A DNA stretch of 64,000 bases from Bacillota bacterium (GTDB lineage: Bacteria > Bacillota > Clostridia > Christensenellales > SZUA-584): positions 62,001 to 126,000 of the forward strand of contig JAEWCC010000017.1 of assembly GCA_023390815.1 (NCBI GenBank). The letters run 5' to 3'. Positions 15,976 to 24,923 of this stretch are shown one piece after another. The position numbers were made by a program, and so were the translations under genes. The notes beneath the pieces are model-generated. The model saw only the letters and a program-made list of their open reading frames with translations. It was not told the DNA's origin and searched no databases. Positions within the stretch are counted from its first letter, which is position 1, and each line of letters begins with the position of its first letter.

Positions 15976-16788
15976 ATGAAAATTCATGTTCTGACGGATA
16001 ACCGCACGCAAAAACGCGGCATGCTCGCGGAGCACGGCCTAAGCGTATATATTGAAGCGGACGGTGTTAACGTGCTTTTCGATACCGGACAGACGGAAGT
16101 CTATCTTCGCAATGCCACCCGGATGGATCTTACGCTCCGGCCCGATTGCATCGTGATCAGTCACGGACACTACGACCATGGCGGTGGGCTGATTCATTAC
16201 CCGGCCGAACAAATGCCCAAGATATATCTGCACCCCGACGCGCTGCGCGCCAAATTTGTCGACGGACCGGAAGGATTCCGGGAGAACGGATTGACATGGG
16301 CGCTGCGCAACTATTCAGCCATTCGCGACAACATGATCTATAACGACAAGGATATGCCCGTCGCGCCGGGTGTTTCTCTGCACGCGCGAATCCCATCGGG
16401 CGCGCACGAGGAAACTCCCAATGGGCTGTTTGTTGAAACAAATGGAACAAAACAGCCCGACGATATGCACGAGGAACAGATGCTCGTGTTCGAGCGAAGA
16501 GGCGGGCTTGTGATTTTCTTGGGATGCAGCCATCCCGGCATCATCAACTGCCTGAATCACGCAAGGGCGCTTTATCCTGGCCTAAAGATCGATACCGTGA
16601 TCGCGGGCATGCACCTTATCCATGAGGAGCCGCAGCACCTTGAACAGACCGCACAAAAGCTGTGCATGTTGGATATCGAGCGGCTTATTCCGCTGCATTG
16701 CACCGGGATCGAAGGGATTGCGGCGATGCAGTGCGCGCTGGGCGAGCGCTGCCTGCCGCTTTGCGCAGGCGACAGCGTGGAAATTTAG
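15976..16788 (+). CDS. Metallo-beta-lactamase-fold hydrolase
   Basis: 270-residue MBL-fold protein. The metal motif is HGHYDHGGG (HxHxDH), with a further GCSHPGIINC and a late HCTG. The overall layout resembles the group named for 7,8-dihydropterin-6-methyl-aminobenzene-phosphate synthase, often annotated as metal-dependent hydrolase. The substrate is unknown. ATG 15976 has GGAAGGCGGGC upstream. It converges with the M15 peptidase gene with a 1-bp gap. Confidence 0.85.
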   Translation: MKIHVLTDNRTQKRGMLAEHGLSVYIEADGVNVLFDTGQTEVYLRNATRMDLTLRPDCIVISHGHYDHGGGLIHYPAEQMPKIYLHPDALRAKFVDGPEGFRENGLTWALRNYSAIRDNMIYNDKDMPVAPGVSLHARIPSGAHEETPNGLFVETNGTKQPDDMHEEQMLVFERRGGLVIFLGCSHPGIINCLNHARALYPGLKIDTVIAGMHLIHEEPQHLEQTAQKLCMLDIERLIPLHCTGIEGIAAMQCALGERCLPLCAGDSVEI

Positions 16789-16789
16789 A

Positions 16790-17710
16790 CTATTCCAACG
16801 CTGCGTCGATCACTTCAATATACTCCCGCGTCTGCGCATCGTTTGGAAATCCTGCGTACCACGGCTGCGCGTCCGATGCGTATCGCGCTTTGAGTATCAG
16901 CTCGGGCCGGTATTCATAATGCAGGAAATCGAAGTGCGCCCATTTACCGCCCCAGATGAAGCCGTGATCTTCCATGATCCGCACGACATCCGGGCTATAC
17001 TCGTCCAGGCGTTTTTGCCCCTGCTCTCGCGTGGCCCAGCGCCAGTAATCGCCGGGGCGGCTGCACAGGTCGATGGCGATGCCGAACGCGTGCGGGCTTA
17101 ATGTGCCGGTGCCTTCGATCATGCGGTAGTTATATGTGCCGTTCAGCGGGAACACGTCGCCATAGGCTGCGGGGTTCTCCTGCGCGAGGTTGGAGAGCTG
17201 CTCCATCGCCGTTTCCAGCGGGGGCGAGGCCTGGACGGCTACCTGATACCAGCCCGATACCAGCGGGGTATTCTTCAGATTCTGCTCGATATCGTGTTGT
17301 GTGTTGCCGTATACCGCATGCAAAAACGCGTAGCAGCGGATACGGCCGGGATCAGTATTATCCTTCATCAGCGTGCTGATGCTGCCAAGCGGATAGTCCA
17401 TCGCCATAGCATCCTGCAGGTCGGCACTGTAAAGCTGCTCCTCAAAGCTTTTTTCCATTCGGTCGTCGTATATGATTTCATCGTCCGATTTCATCACCAC
17501 ATAGATAAGCCCGTCGTCTCCGCGCCGGACGCACGTGATGGCTCCAGGGTACGCCAGTATCAGGACAAGCAGATCGCGCCGCGTCGTGCGATCTTCGTCG
17601 ATTTTTTCTTGCGCAAACACGGCGACGGCGCGTTGTTCCAGCGCCAGCCTGCCCGTGAGCGCGAGGATGATCAGGATGCAGAAGGTTATGGCAGCGTGAA
17701 AGCGCTTCAT
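16790..17710 (-). CDS. Secreted/anchored M15-family D-Ala-D-Ala carboxypeptidase-like protein
   Basis: 306-residue protein with an N-terminal signal anchor (residues 5-22) and a C-terminal zinc peptidase domain of family M15. The first zinc site is seen as SPHAFGIAIDL (SxHxxGxAxD) and the second as WAHFDFLHYEYRPEL. The 130 residues between anchor and domain match nothing I know. Family members trim peptidoglycan peptide stems. It starts 8 bp after the stop of the YkvI-type transporter gene, so both may be one leftward operon. Confidence 0.85.
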   Translation of the reverse strand: MKRFHAAITFCILIILALTGRLALEQRAVAVFAQEKIDEDRTTRRDLLVLILAYPGAITCVRRGDDGLIYVVMKSDDEIIYDDRMEKSFEEQLYSADLQDAMAMDYPLGSISTLMKDNTDPGRIRCYAFLHAVYGNTQHDIEQNLKNTPLVSGWYQVAVQASPPLETAMEQLSNLAQENPAAYGDVFPLNGTYNYRMIEGTGTLSPHAFGIAIDLCSRPGDYWRWATREQGQKRLDEYSPDVVRIMEDHGFIWGGKWAHFDFLHYEYRPELILKARYASDAQPWYAGFPNDAQTREYIEVIDAALE

Positions 17711-17718
17711 GGCAGGCT

Positions 17719-18774
17719 CTAAGTGACGGCATCGCGCTTCGCGATCCAGACCCAGACGACGCCCGCGAAGAATGCGAGGCCGCCGTAGCCCACGGCGGGG
17801 TAGAGGAAGCGCACCATGTTGGAGAACCCGAGCTGTCCGGCAAGCAGCGCAAGACAGGTCGCCGCCGCGATGAAAAGTTTCCTGGGGATTTTAAACGATA
17901 AGCGCTGCGACAGGGAATACAGGTCGCTGACCGCTGTCGTATAGACTTCCGCGAACAGCACGACCGCGAAGACCATGCGGAGTATACCGGATATGCGGCC
18001 TGCCGCCTCGATCATGGGCAGCTCCTTCACACTTGCGGCGGAAATGTTCGTGAGTATGCAAAAATAGATGGCCACGAGCCCCACGCCCAGCCCCGCCGCG
18101 CCAAGCAGCGCGCCATGCAGCAGCTTTTTTTTGTCCTGCGTACCCGCGCCCATGGGTGTGAGTACGCCGATCGTAGTAACGACGTTATAAGAGGCGTAAT
18201 TGACGGCGGAGAGCAGCCAGTTCGGCGTCGCGCCGGGTAGGTCGGAAGCGATGTCGATTTCTTCCGCTGTGACCGGGTTGCGAATCAGGCTGGATATGGA
18301 GATGTACAGCACCGATACGATCAGGAAAGGAACGACATAGCTGATGGCGTTGATGACGCCGCGCGTGCCCGTGACCACGGTCAGCAGCGTGATGAGCGCC
18401 ATCAGCGCGGTGCCCCACAGCGGCGAAACGGAGAACTGTTCTTTGAATATCGCGCCCGCGCCTGCGATCATCGCCGAAAGCCCGCCGAACAGGAATACGG
18501 TGATGATGATATCGATGAACAGGCCCAGCACCGGCCCGTTGGTGAAACGCACGATCTGTACGTGGGACTGCGCTTTAAGCTTATGACCCAGCATCAATAT
18601 GGTGTAGCCGACGAAGAAAAAAAGCACAGTGGATACGAGTATGCCCCACAGCCCCGCAAGGCCGAAGGCGTCGAAAAACTGCAGCACCTCCTGGCCGGAC
18701 GCAAAGCCCGCGCCCACGACCGTGCCGATATAGGCGGAGGCAATTTGAAATACGCTGAACGACGGTTTTTCCAT
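17719..18774 (-). CDS. YkvI-type LeuT-fold membrane transporter
   Basis: 351-residue integral membrane protein with about ten helices. The N-terminus ASAYIGTVVGAGFASGQEVLQFF is the typical unwound first helix of the YkvI family of the amino acid-polyamine-cation superfamily; GVLTPMGAG is also conserved. Substrate unknown. ATG 18774 has AAGGCAGGGCG upstream. It is followed closely by the M15 peptidase gene. Confidence 0.85.
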   Translation of the reverse strand: MEKPSFSVFQIASAYIGTVVGAGFASGQEVLQFFDAFGLAGLWGILVSTVLFFFVGYTILMLGHKLKAQSHVQIVRFTNGPVLGLFIDIIITVFLFGGLSAMIAGAGAIFKEQFSVSPLWGTALMALITLLTVVTGTRGVINAISYVVPFLIVSVLYISISSLIRNPVTAEEIDIASDLPGATPNWLLSAVNYASYNVVTTIGVLTPMGAGTQDKKKLLHGALLGAAGLGVGLVAIYFCILTNISAASVKELPMIEAAGRISGILRMVFAVVLFAEVYTTAVSDLYSLSQRLSFKIPRKLFIAAATCLALLAGQLGFSNMVRFLYPAVGYGGLAFFAGVVWVWIAKRDAVT

Positions 18775-18905
18775 GACGCCCTGCCTTGGTTTGATACCTC
18801 ATACATATGAGGCAGCGGTCGTAAATATTTGAGGCTGAGGGATGGTGCGGACGAATGAGGGCCTGATGATTCTTTAGCAGCAATTCTTGTTTTAACTGCT
18901 TCGTC

Positions 18906-19480
18906 ACCCCTCATCAGTCAGCTGACGCTGACAGCTTCCCTCCGCGGGAAGCCTCGGATACGTGCATAAGAATGGACAATCGTCGAAAAGAGCCTTCCCC
19001 TGGCGGGAATCTCCACCCCAAAAAGCTTTGCTTTTCGGGGGGGCCGGGGTGGCCGAGCAGAGCGGCGCGGCGCGAGGCTGGATGAGGGGTGTAGCAGCGA
19101 TGTTGCCTCGGCAGGGCGGGCGGCTATTAGCCGCCCTACGGTACGGAGGATACAGTCGCATCTGATAAGGAGTCGAGCAAAGCCAAGTGGTGGGAGGCCG
19201 GATGAGGATGTCAACGGTGGAAATGGCGCGGTGAGGCGGGACGTCCCGGAGGCCGTCCCCTACGGCGGGAGGGCGCAGCCGAATCCGATCAGGAGTCGAG
19301 CGAAGCGAGGATGGATGAGGGGTAAAGCCCGACGCTTGGCTCTGCTCTATTTTTGCCGAAAGCTTCCTGACAACAAGCCTTTTCTTGAGGGGATACATCC
19401 CCCCCAAAAAAAGCTTTAGCATTCAGGGAGTGGCTGAGCAAGCCGAGCGAAGCGAGGATGGATGAGGGGCTGATGTGGCG
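18906..19480. repeat. Repeat-rich spacer with MITE-like inverted termini
   Basis: The spacer has no credible gene. ACCCCTCATC (18906-18915) and its exact complement GATGAGGGGT (19314-19323) bound a segment of about 418 bp. Next to the left end is a double hairpin (GTCAGCTGACGCTGAC and CTTCCC...GGGAAG), the same design as the repeat near 15.7 kb. Internal copies of the right end (near 19083, and again near 19460 with GCGAAGCGAGGATGGATGAG) suggest several nested or tandem insertions. Hairpins such as GGGCGGCTATTAGCCGCCC lie between. Confidence 0.65.
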
Positions 19481-19487
19481 GAGAGCG

Positions 19488-19982
19488 TTAGCGGATATTT
19501 AGTTCAAACAACGGGATCGTGCGCCCCGGTATACTCGAGGCCGATTCGCCGAGGTAATTCGCGCCGAGCCGTTCGTAGAAGCCGCGAGCGTGCGGATCGC
19601 TGAAAATATAGAGGCGGTCGATCCCGTGCTGCACGCACCAGTCGCGCGCAAATTCAATCAAACTGCGACCGATGCCCTGACCGATATACGCCGGGCGGAT
19701 GAAGATGTGCTCCAGCCAGTGACCCTGCCGCACGAAAACCGGACCGGCCATAAAATCTTGCGGTACATGCACAATCGAAAAATATCCGGCAATTCCATCC
19801 GGCGTTTCGGCTGCGAACACCGTGTTGCTTTCAATATATTTGTGCGTGATGACGAGCTCATTTTTCCAGACCTCGAAATACGCTTCGGGGTCGTTCCAGT
19901 GCCGTTTGGACGCAAACGAAATTTCCGTCAGTACTTCATGTTCGTCCGGCTGTGCGCGCCGGATGATGATCTTTGTTTCCAT
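19488..19982 (-). CDS. GNAT-family N-acetyltransferase
   Basis: 164-residue acetyltransferase. The acetyl-CoA loop reads PAYIGQGIGRSLIEFARDW (QGIGxxL), and the end YIFSDPHARGFYERLGANYLG is typical of GNATs. ATG 19982 is chosen because the first GNAT strand begins there (KIIIRRAQPDE); an upstream extension would run through the hcp control region and is not GNAT-like. The ribosome site is weak. It is divergent from hcp. Acceptor unknown. Confidence 0.88.
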   Translation of the reverse strand: METKIIIRRAQPDEHEVLTEISFASKRHWNDPEAYFEVWKNELVITHKYIESNTVFAAETPDGIAGYFSIVHVPQDFMAGPVFVRQGHWLEHIFIRPAYIGQGIGRSLIEFARDWCVQHGIDRLYIFSDPHARGFYERLGANYLGESASSIPGRTIPLFELNIR

Positions 19983-20029
19983 ATGCCCAGTATACCATAA
20001 AACGGGAAAAGTCTGAAGTTTCGGTGATT

Positions 20030-20072
20030 TGTTGCATATGCAACATACTATTATCCAGACATCGCTTATACT
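20030..20072 (+). promoter_or_regulatory. hcp promoter with Crp/Fnr-type palindrome
   Basis: A perfect 16-bp palindrome TGTTGCATATGCAACA (20030-20045) has half-sites GTTGC/GCAAC spaced by 4, the geometry used by Fnr/HcpR-type regulators. A -10 element TATACT follows at 20067-20072. If transcription starts near 20079, the palindrome centre is at about -41.5, the standard place for a class II activator. The regulator is not in the window. Confidence 0.65.
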
Positions 20073-20103
20073 CCAATCATCAAGAATTTTGGAGGAAACG
20101 ACG

Positions 20104-21660
20104 ATGTCCAATATGTTTTGTTTTCAGTGCGAACAGACCGTAGGCGGCAAGGGCTGCAGCATCAGCGGCGCATGCGGCAAAAAAGCGCCTACGTCCAATT
20201 TGCAGGATGAGCTGACCGGCGCAATGATTGGCCTCGCGCGCGCGGCTTACGGCCAGCCCGTAAGCGAAAAGGTGACGACGAACCTGCTGGAAGGGCTGTT
20301 TACCACGGTGACCAACGTGAGCTTCGACGACGAAGCGATCACGGCTCAAATTGAAAAAACACGGAGTGTCAAAGCGGAGTTGGACGCGTCTGTGCCTGAA
20401 TATGATATGAACAAGCTTTGGAACACGGATGAGGATATCCGTTCGCTCAAATCGCTGATACTGTTCGGCATCCGCGGCATGGCGGCTTATGCCTACCATG
20501 CGCGTGTGCTGGGATATAAGGATGAGACGGTGGACGCATTCCTGCCCAAGGCGCTCTGCGCCATCGGCGGCGACGCGGATGCCAACACGCTGCTCGGTCT
20601 CGTGATGGAAACGGGCACGGTCAACCTTGCATGTATGGCGCTGCTCGACAAAGCGAACACGGAAACCTACGGCACTCCCGTACCGACAACCGTGCCGCTG
20701 ACCATCGAGAAGGGACCGTTCATCGTGGTATCCGGCCACGACCTCTACGATCTGCACCGGCTGCTTGAACAAACCGAGGGCAAGGGCGTTAACGTCTATA
20801 CGCACGGCGAGATGCTGCCCGCACACGCATACCCAAAGCTCAAAGCCTATCCGCAGCTGAAGGGCAACTTCGGCACGGCGTGGCAGAACCAGCAGAAGGA
20901 GTTTGCGAACATTCCGGGGCCGGTGCTGTTTACGACAAACTGCATCATGCCCGTGAAGGACAACTATGCGGACCGCATATTCACGACGGAAGTCGTTGCG
21001 TATCCCGGCATGGTGCACATCGGCGAGGACAAGGATTTCACGGCTGTGATTGAAAAGGCGCTGGAGCTGGGCGGCTATGCAGAGGACCATAAGATGACGG
21101 GCATCAACGGCGGCGAGACCGTGACGACCGGTTTTGGCCACGGCACAGTGCTGGGCGTGGCGGATAAGGTGATCGACGCGGTAAAGGCGGGTGCGATCAA
21201 GCACTTCTTCCTTGTGGGCGGCTGCGACGGCGCGAAGCCGGGCCGCAACTACTATACGGAGTTCGTGCGCCAGTCGCCCGACGACACGGTAATCCTGACG
21301 CTCGCGTGCGGCAAATACCGCTTCAACGATATGGATCTCGGCACGACCGGCGGCCTGCCGCGCATCATGGACATGGGCCAGTGCAACGACGCCTACAGCG
21401 CCATCCGCGTGGCGGTTGCGCTCTCGGAAGCGTTCGGCTGCGGCGTCAACGAGCTGCCTCTGACGCTGGTGCTCTCGTGGTACGAACAGAAGGCGGTCTG
21501 CATCCTGCTGACGCTGCTGTCGCTCGGTATCAAAAACATCTACATCGGGCCTTCGCTGCCTGCCTTCCTCTCGCCGAACATACTCAGCACGCTCGTGGAG
21601 CAGTTCGGCCTCACGCCGATATCGACGCCGGAGGAAGACCTGAAAAAGATATTAGGGTAA
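20104..21660 (+). CDS. hcp: Hybrid cluster protein (hydroxylamine reductase)
   Basis: 518-residue Hcp, a hybrid iron-sulfur-oxygen cluster enzyme that reduces hydroxylamine in vitro and acts as a nitric-oxide reductase or S-nitrosylase in some bacteria. The N-terminal CFQCEQTVGGKGCSISGAC gives the C-x2-C-x8-C-x5-C cluster. Hybrid-cluster ligands are spread through the C-terminal half (for example GCDGAKPGRNYY and TLACGKYRFN). ATG 20104 has GGAGG about 8 bp upstream; the reading frame extends further but without homology. It is single, with its own promoter and terminator. This points to a nitrosative-stress response. Confidence 0.96.
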   Translation: MSNMFCFQCEQTVGGKGCSISGACGKKAPTSNLQDELTGAMIGLARAAYGQPVSEKVTTNLLEGLFTTVTNVSFDDEAITAQIEKTRSVKAELDASVPEYDMNKLWNTDEDIRSLKSLILFGIRGMAAYAYHARVLGYKDETVDAFLPKALCAIGGDADANTLLGLVMETGTVNLACMALLDKANTETYGTPVPTTVPLTIEKGPFIVVSGHDLYDLHRLLEQTEGKGVNVYTHGEMLPAHAYPKLKAYPQLKGNFGTAWQNQQKEFANIPGPVLFTTNCIMPVKDNYADRIFTTEVVAYPGMVHIGEDKDFTAVIEKALELGGYAEDHKMTGINGGETVTTGFGHGTVLGVADKVIDAVKAGAIKHFFLVGGCDGAKPGRNYYTEFVRQSPDDTVILTLACGKYRFNDMDLGTTGGLPRIMDMGQCNDAYSAIRVAVALSEAFGCGVNELPLTLVLSWYEQKAVCILLTLLSLGIKNIYIGPSLPAFLSPNILSTLVEQFGLTPISTPEEDLKKILG

Positions 21661-21683
21661 TTGGGGAAATACGCAGCCCGTTT

Positions 21684-21731
21684 CGGGCGCAGCGTGCTGA
21701 CAGGCGAATATCTGTCGGCAGCCTGCGCCCG
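21684..21731. other. Long two-part hairpin downstream of hcp
   Basis: CGGGCGCAG (21684-21692) pairs with CTGCGCCCG (21723-21731), and inside it GCTGACAG pairs with CTGTCGGC. The result is a 48-nt imperfect cruciform just before the hcp terminator. It could protect the mRNA 3' end or be a repeat unit. Confidence 0.5.
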
Positions 21732-21750
21732 GAAACCGGGCGCAAGCCCG

Positions 21751-21791
21751 CCCGCCGCAACTGGGGAGATGCGGCGCGGCGGGTATTTTTA
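21751..21791 (+). terminator. Terminator of hcp
   Basis: CCCGCCGC (21751-21758) pairs exactly with GCGGCGGG (21776-21783), followed by TATTTTTAT. Confidence 0.7.
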
Positions 21792-21923
21792 TCCCCGGGC
21801 ATCGTGCCAGTGCATGACTGGAATAAGAATATGCTGGTGTCGATCGGACGGAACCGTGATCAATATGCTGACTTGTTCAGCTCGAGTTGTAACGAACTGG
21901 TGTGTAATATTCCGGCACAAGGC

Positions 21924-21952
21924 TTTACATATAGATACACAGCGAGTAGAAT
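21924..21952 (+). promoter_or_regulatory. Promoter of the MFS transporter gene
   Basis: TTTACA (21924-21929) and TAGAAT (21947-21952) are spaced by exactly 17 bp. Each has one mismatch to the sigma-A consensus. The start codon is 42 bp further on. Confidence 0.65.
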
Positions 21953-21993
21953 TCTTGTTTGGTACTTAAATAATGGACAACAGAGGTTGAGAC

Positions 21994-23220
21994 TTGAAAA
22001 AATCCGTTCCCGGCACGATAAAAACACCCGTTACGCTTACCGTCAGCTTGTATATCCTGTTCTTTTGTTACGCGCTTTCCGCCACGTTAACCGGCCCGCT
22101 GATCCCAAAGATCATGGCGCAGTATGGCATTTCGCTTTCGCAGAGCGGCCTCATCTCGCTGCTCATCGGTGCAGGCGGGGCGCTCGGCATTTTCACCGGC
22201 GGGCTGATCGCCGACCGGTTTAAAAAGCCCGTACTGATTCACGTTTCTATGTATATGTACAGCGCCTCTATGCTCGCGATGTACTTCGCGGCGTCCTATA
22301 TCTGGCTGCTGGCAATGTTTTTTTTCATGGGATTCAGCTCGCGCATACTCGATACGACGGGCAACGGCTACATCTCGGACATTCACGAACACCGCCGCAG
22401 CCTCTACATGTCTTTGATGCACGCGTCGTACGCGCTAGGCGCGGTGGCAGGCCCGGTGCTGACCTCCACGGTGCTGACGGACGGGCATGCCTGGCAGGAC
22501 GTGTTTTTAGTGATGGGGCTGCTGTGCGCCGCCGCGTCGGGCTTTTATACCGTCATTCAACTTCTCATAAAGAATGTGCCGCTGCCTGCGATGCCGACCG
22601 CACCCTCGAAAAAATTCTTCTGGATCAAGGACAGGCAGTTCTATATCCTGTGCGTGATGGCTTTCGTATATTGCGGCTTTACGTCGACACTGGCCGCGTG
22701 GATGCCGACGTTCATGCAAAAGGAGCTGTCCGCGGATACCATGCTTTCCGGGCTGCCCATTTCGCTGCTTTGGGTGGGGATTCTGTGCGGAAGACTCGTG
22801 TACCCCCTGCTGACCAGCCGGTTCGGCGCAAAACGGTTCTTTCTGGTGGGCAGCCTCATTACCAGCATCGTCTACGTGCTGTCCATAATCATCAATTCGC
22901 CGCAATTCTACGTGGCCTCGTTTTTTGTCCCCGGCTTTTTGCTTGGCTCCATCGTGCCGTTTTCGATCGTGCTCGGATGCGGCTGGCACCGGGCGCACAG
23001 CGGCGCCGTTTCCTCGTATATTCTGATGTCCGGTACGCTGGGCTTTCTGATCATTCCCTGGCTGTTCGGGTATGTATCGGATGTAATCGGCCTTTACGGC
23101 ATGATCGCCTCGTGCGCGCTGATGCCCGTCGCCCTGCTGGCGCTATGCGTAAAGCTGCCGGGGAGTTCCGAAACTGCTCTATGTGACGCACCTGAGCCCA
23201 TGGGCCTTACGCAGCAATAA
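21994..23220 (+). CDS. Major facilitator superfamily transporter
   Basis: 408-residue permease with about twelve membrane helices in two six-helix halves and a cytoplasmic loop around residues 190-215. The motif after helix 2 reads GGLIADRFKKPVLIH, the MFS motif A (G-x3-D-R-x-x-R/K). It starts at TTG 21994 with AGAGG upstream. Substrate unknown. It converges on the aldehyde dehydrogenase gene with a 32-bp gap. Confidence 0.9.
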   Translation: MKKSVPGTIKTPVTLTVSLYILFFCYALSATLTGPLIPKIMAQYGISLSQSGLISLLIGAGGALGIFTGGLIADRFKKPVLIHVSMYMYSASMLAMYFAASYIWLLAMFFFMGFSSRILDTTGNGYISDIHEHRRSLYMSLMHASYALGAVAGPVLTSTVLTDGHAWQDVFLVMGLLCAAASGFYTVIQLLIKNVPLPAMPTAPSKKFFWIKDRQFYILCVMAFVYCGFTSTLAAWMPTFMQKELSADTMLSGLPISLLWVGILCGRLVYPLLTSRFGAKRFFLVGSLITSIVYVLSIIINSPQFYVASFFVPGFLLGSIVPFSIVLGCGWHRAHSGAVSSYILMSGTLGFLIIPWLFGYVSDVIGLYGMIASCALMPVALLALCVKLPGSSETALCDAPEPMGLTQQ

Positions 23221-23252
23221 GATGCACGGAATACACTCCCCGCAGCTATATC

Positions 23253-24698
23253 TTATCGGTATTTGATATACGCGACCTTGTGCTCCGTGAAGAACTCCAG
23301 CCCGGTATGCCCCGCCTCGGGTATGCCAAAGCCACTGTGTTTAACGCCGCCGAAACTCATCTGCGGTTCCTTATGCGCCGTTGCGAGGTTGACATGCGTC
23401 ACGCCCGCGTCGCTCTTTTCGAGGAACGTAAGCGCTTTGGCCAGGTCGTTCGTATAGATGGAGGAGGCGAGCCCGAATTCCACGTCGTTGGCGACCGCCA
23501 GCGCCTCGTCAAAATCCTTTACTTCCATGATGCTGAGTACCGGCCCGAATATCTCTTCGCGTGCGATAGTCATATCCGGCGTCACGTTGGTAAACACCGT
23601 CGGCGGGATAAAGCAGCCTTGGGCAAACTCGCCGCCGAGCGCGGCCCCGCCCGCCGCGAGCGTCGCGCCTTCGCGGATGCCCGACTCGATGTAACCGGAT
23701 ATGGTGCGCAGCTGTTCCGCGCCGCAAACCGGCCCCATTTGTGCGGCAGTGTCAAGCCCGGGCCCCACCGTGATCTTTGAGACCTCGCGGAGTATCAGCT
23801 CCTTTAACCGCTCCGCAATCGGCTTTACTGCGATTACCCGGCTCGTGGCGGTGCACCACTGGCCCGCGCAGGCAAATGTCGCCGTGACTATGGATTTAGC
23901 CGCCGCTTCAATGTCCGTATCCTCCAGCACCACGGCGGGGTTCTTGCCGCCCATCTCGAGCTGCGTCTTGGCAAGCGTCTTTGCCGCCTGCTCATGGATG
24001 CGCCGCCCTACGCTTGTAGAGCCGGTAAACGACACCGCGTGGATATCCGGATGGGTGACGAGCGTGTCGCCTACCTCGCCGCCGCTGCCCGTAACGAAGT
24101 TGAGCTCGCCGTGCGTAAGCCCCGCGTTATAAAACAGCTCCGTAAATTTGAGCCCGATCAGCGGAGTCAGGCTTGCGGGTTTGAACACGCACGTATTGCC
24201 CGCCATCAGCGCGGGTACGATTTTGCGCACCGGTACGTTAAGCGGAAAGTTCCACGGGGCGATAACCGCCACCGCGCCAAGCGGTACGCGCGTCTCGTAT
24301 GCCAGCACGCCCTCGACTGCGGAGGGGACGGTTTTACCGCACAGGCGCAGGCCTTCGTTAATCTGGTATTCCATCTCACGGATTGCCGAGTCTACCTCGC
24401 CAAATCCCTCTTTAAGCGTTTTGCCGTTTTCCAGCGTAATGGCGCGCGCAAACTCCTCGCGCCGATCGATCATTTCGCGGTGCGCTTTTTTCATATGCTC
24501 CGCGCGCGCGAAAACACTGAGCGCACTCCACGCGGGAAACGCGCACACGGCCGCCTCCACCGCGCTGCATGTCTGCTCTCTCGAGAGCGCGGGCCATATG
24601 CCCGTGACTTCGGAAAGATTGGCCGGATTGCGCTGCTCAAAGGTCTTTGTAGACTGTACCTTATCGGATGCGATCATACTGTAATAGGTTGTTGGCAT
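23253..24698 (-). CDS. NAD(P)-dependent aldehyde dehydrogenase (succinate/alpha-ketoglutarate-semialdehyde type)
   Basis: 481-residue ALDH oxidising an aldehyde to the acid. Catalytic residues are visible: FACAGQWCTATSR (nucleophile Cys), LEMGGKNP (general base Glu), plus the cofactor region APWNFPLNVP and FTGSTSVG and the conserved EEIFGPVLSI. The sequence is closest in feel to semialdehyde dehydrogenases; the substrate cannot be fixed from sequence alone. ATG 24698 has GCGAGGAGC upstream. No obvious pathway partner adjoins it. Confidence 0.92.
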   Translation of the reverse strand: MPTTYYSMIASDKVQSTKTFEQRNPANLSEVTGIWPALSREQTCSAVEAAVCAFPAWSALSVFARAEHMKKAHREMIDRREEFARAITLENGKTLKEGFGEVDSAIREMEYQINEGLRLCGKTVPSAVEGVLAYETRVPLGAVAVIAPWNFPLNVPVRKIVPALMAGNTCVFKPASLTPLIGLKFTELFYNAGLTHGELNFVTGSGGEVGDTLVTHPDIHAVSFTGSTSVGRRIHEQAAKTLAKTQLEMGGKNPAVVLEDTDIEAAAKSIVTATFACAGQWCTATSRVIAVKPIAERLKELILREVSKITVGPGLDTAAQMGPVCGAEQLRTISGYIESGIREGATLAAGGAALGGEFAQGCFIPPTVFTNVTPDMTIAREEIFGPVLSIMEVKDFDEALAVANDVEFGLASSIYTNDLAKALTFLEKSDAGVTHVNLATAHKEPQMSFGGVKHSGFGIPEAGHTGLEFFTEHKVAYIKYR

Positions 24699-24850
24699 AT
24701 GCTCCTCGCTTTGCTAACAAAGATTCTCCTCTGGCACCAGGAGGTAATACCATTATACCATAATACCACGGAAAAAGCCAGAGGGATTTAAGAATGCTCC
24801 ATTCTTCAGGTTTAAGTTCGATACTCCCACACTTCGCCTTCGGCTCAATA

Positions 24851-24880
24851 AAAACGCCTTCCCCTGGAAAGGGAAGACGT
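24851..24880 (-). terminator. Terminator of the GNAT gene at 24924-25478
   Basis: On the minus strand CTTCCC and GGGAAG pair within a longer imperfect stem (ACG...CGT), followed by a run of T residues. Confidence 0.5.
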
Positions 24881-24923
24881 TTGAAACATTCGTGGTCTGT
24901 AAAAACGTGGAAATGACGTTCGG

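Noticed and set aside
20080..21204. A 374-codon frame antisense to hcp
   Set aside because: Shadow frame; the hcp reading carries all cluster ligands.
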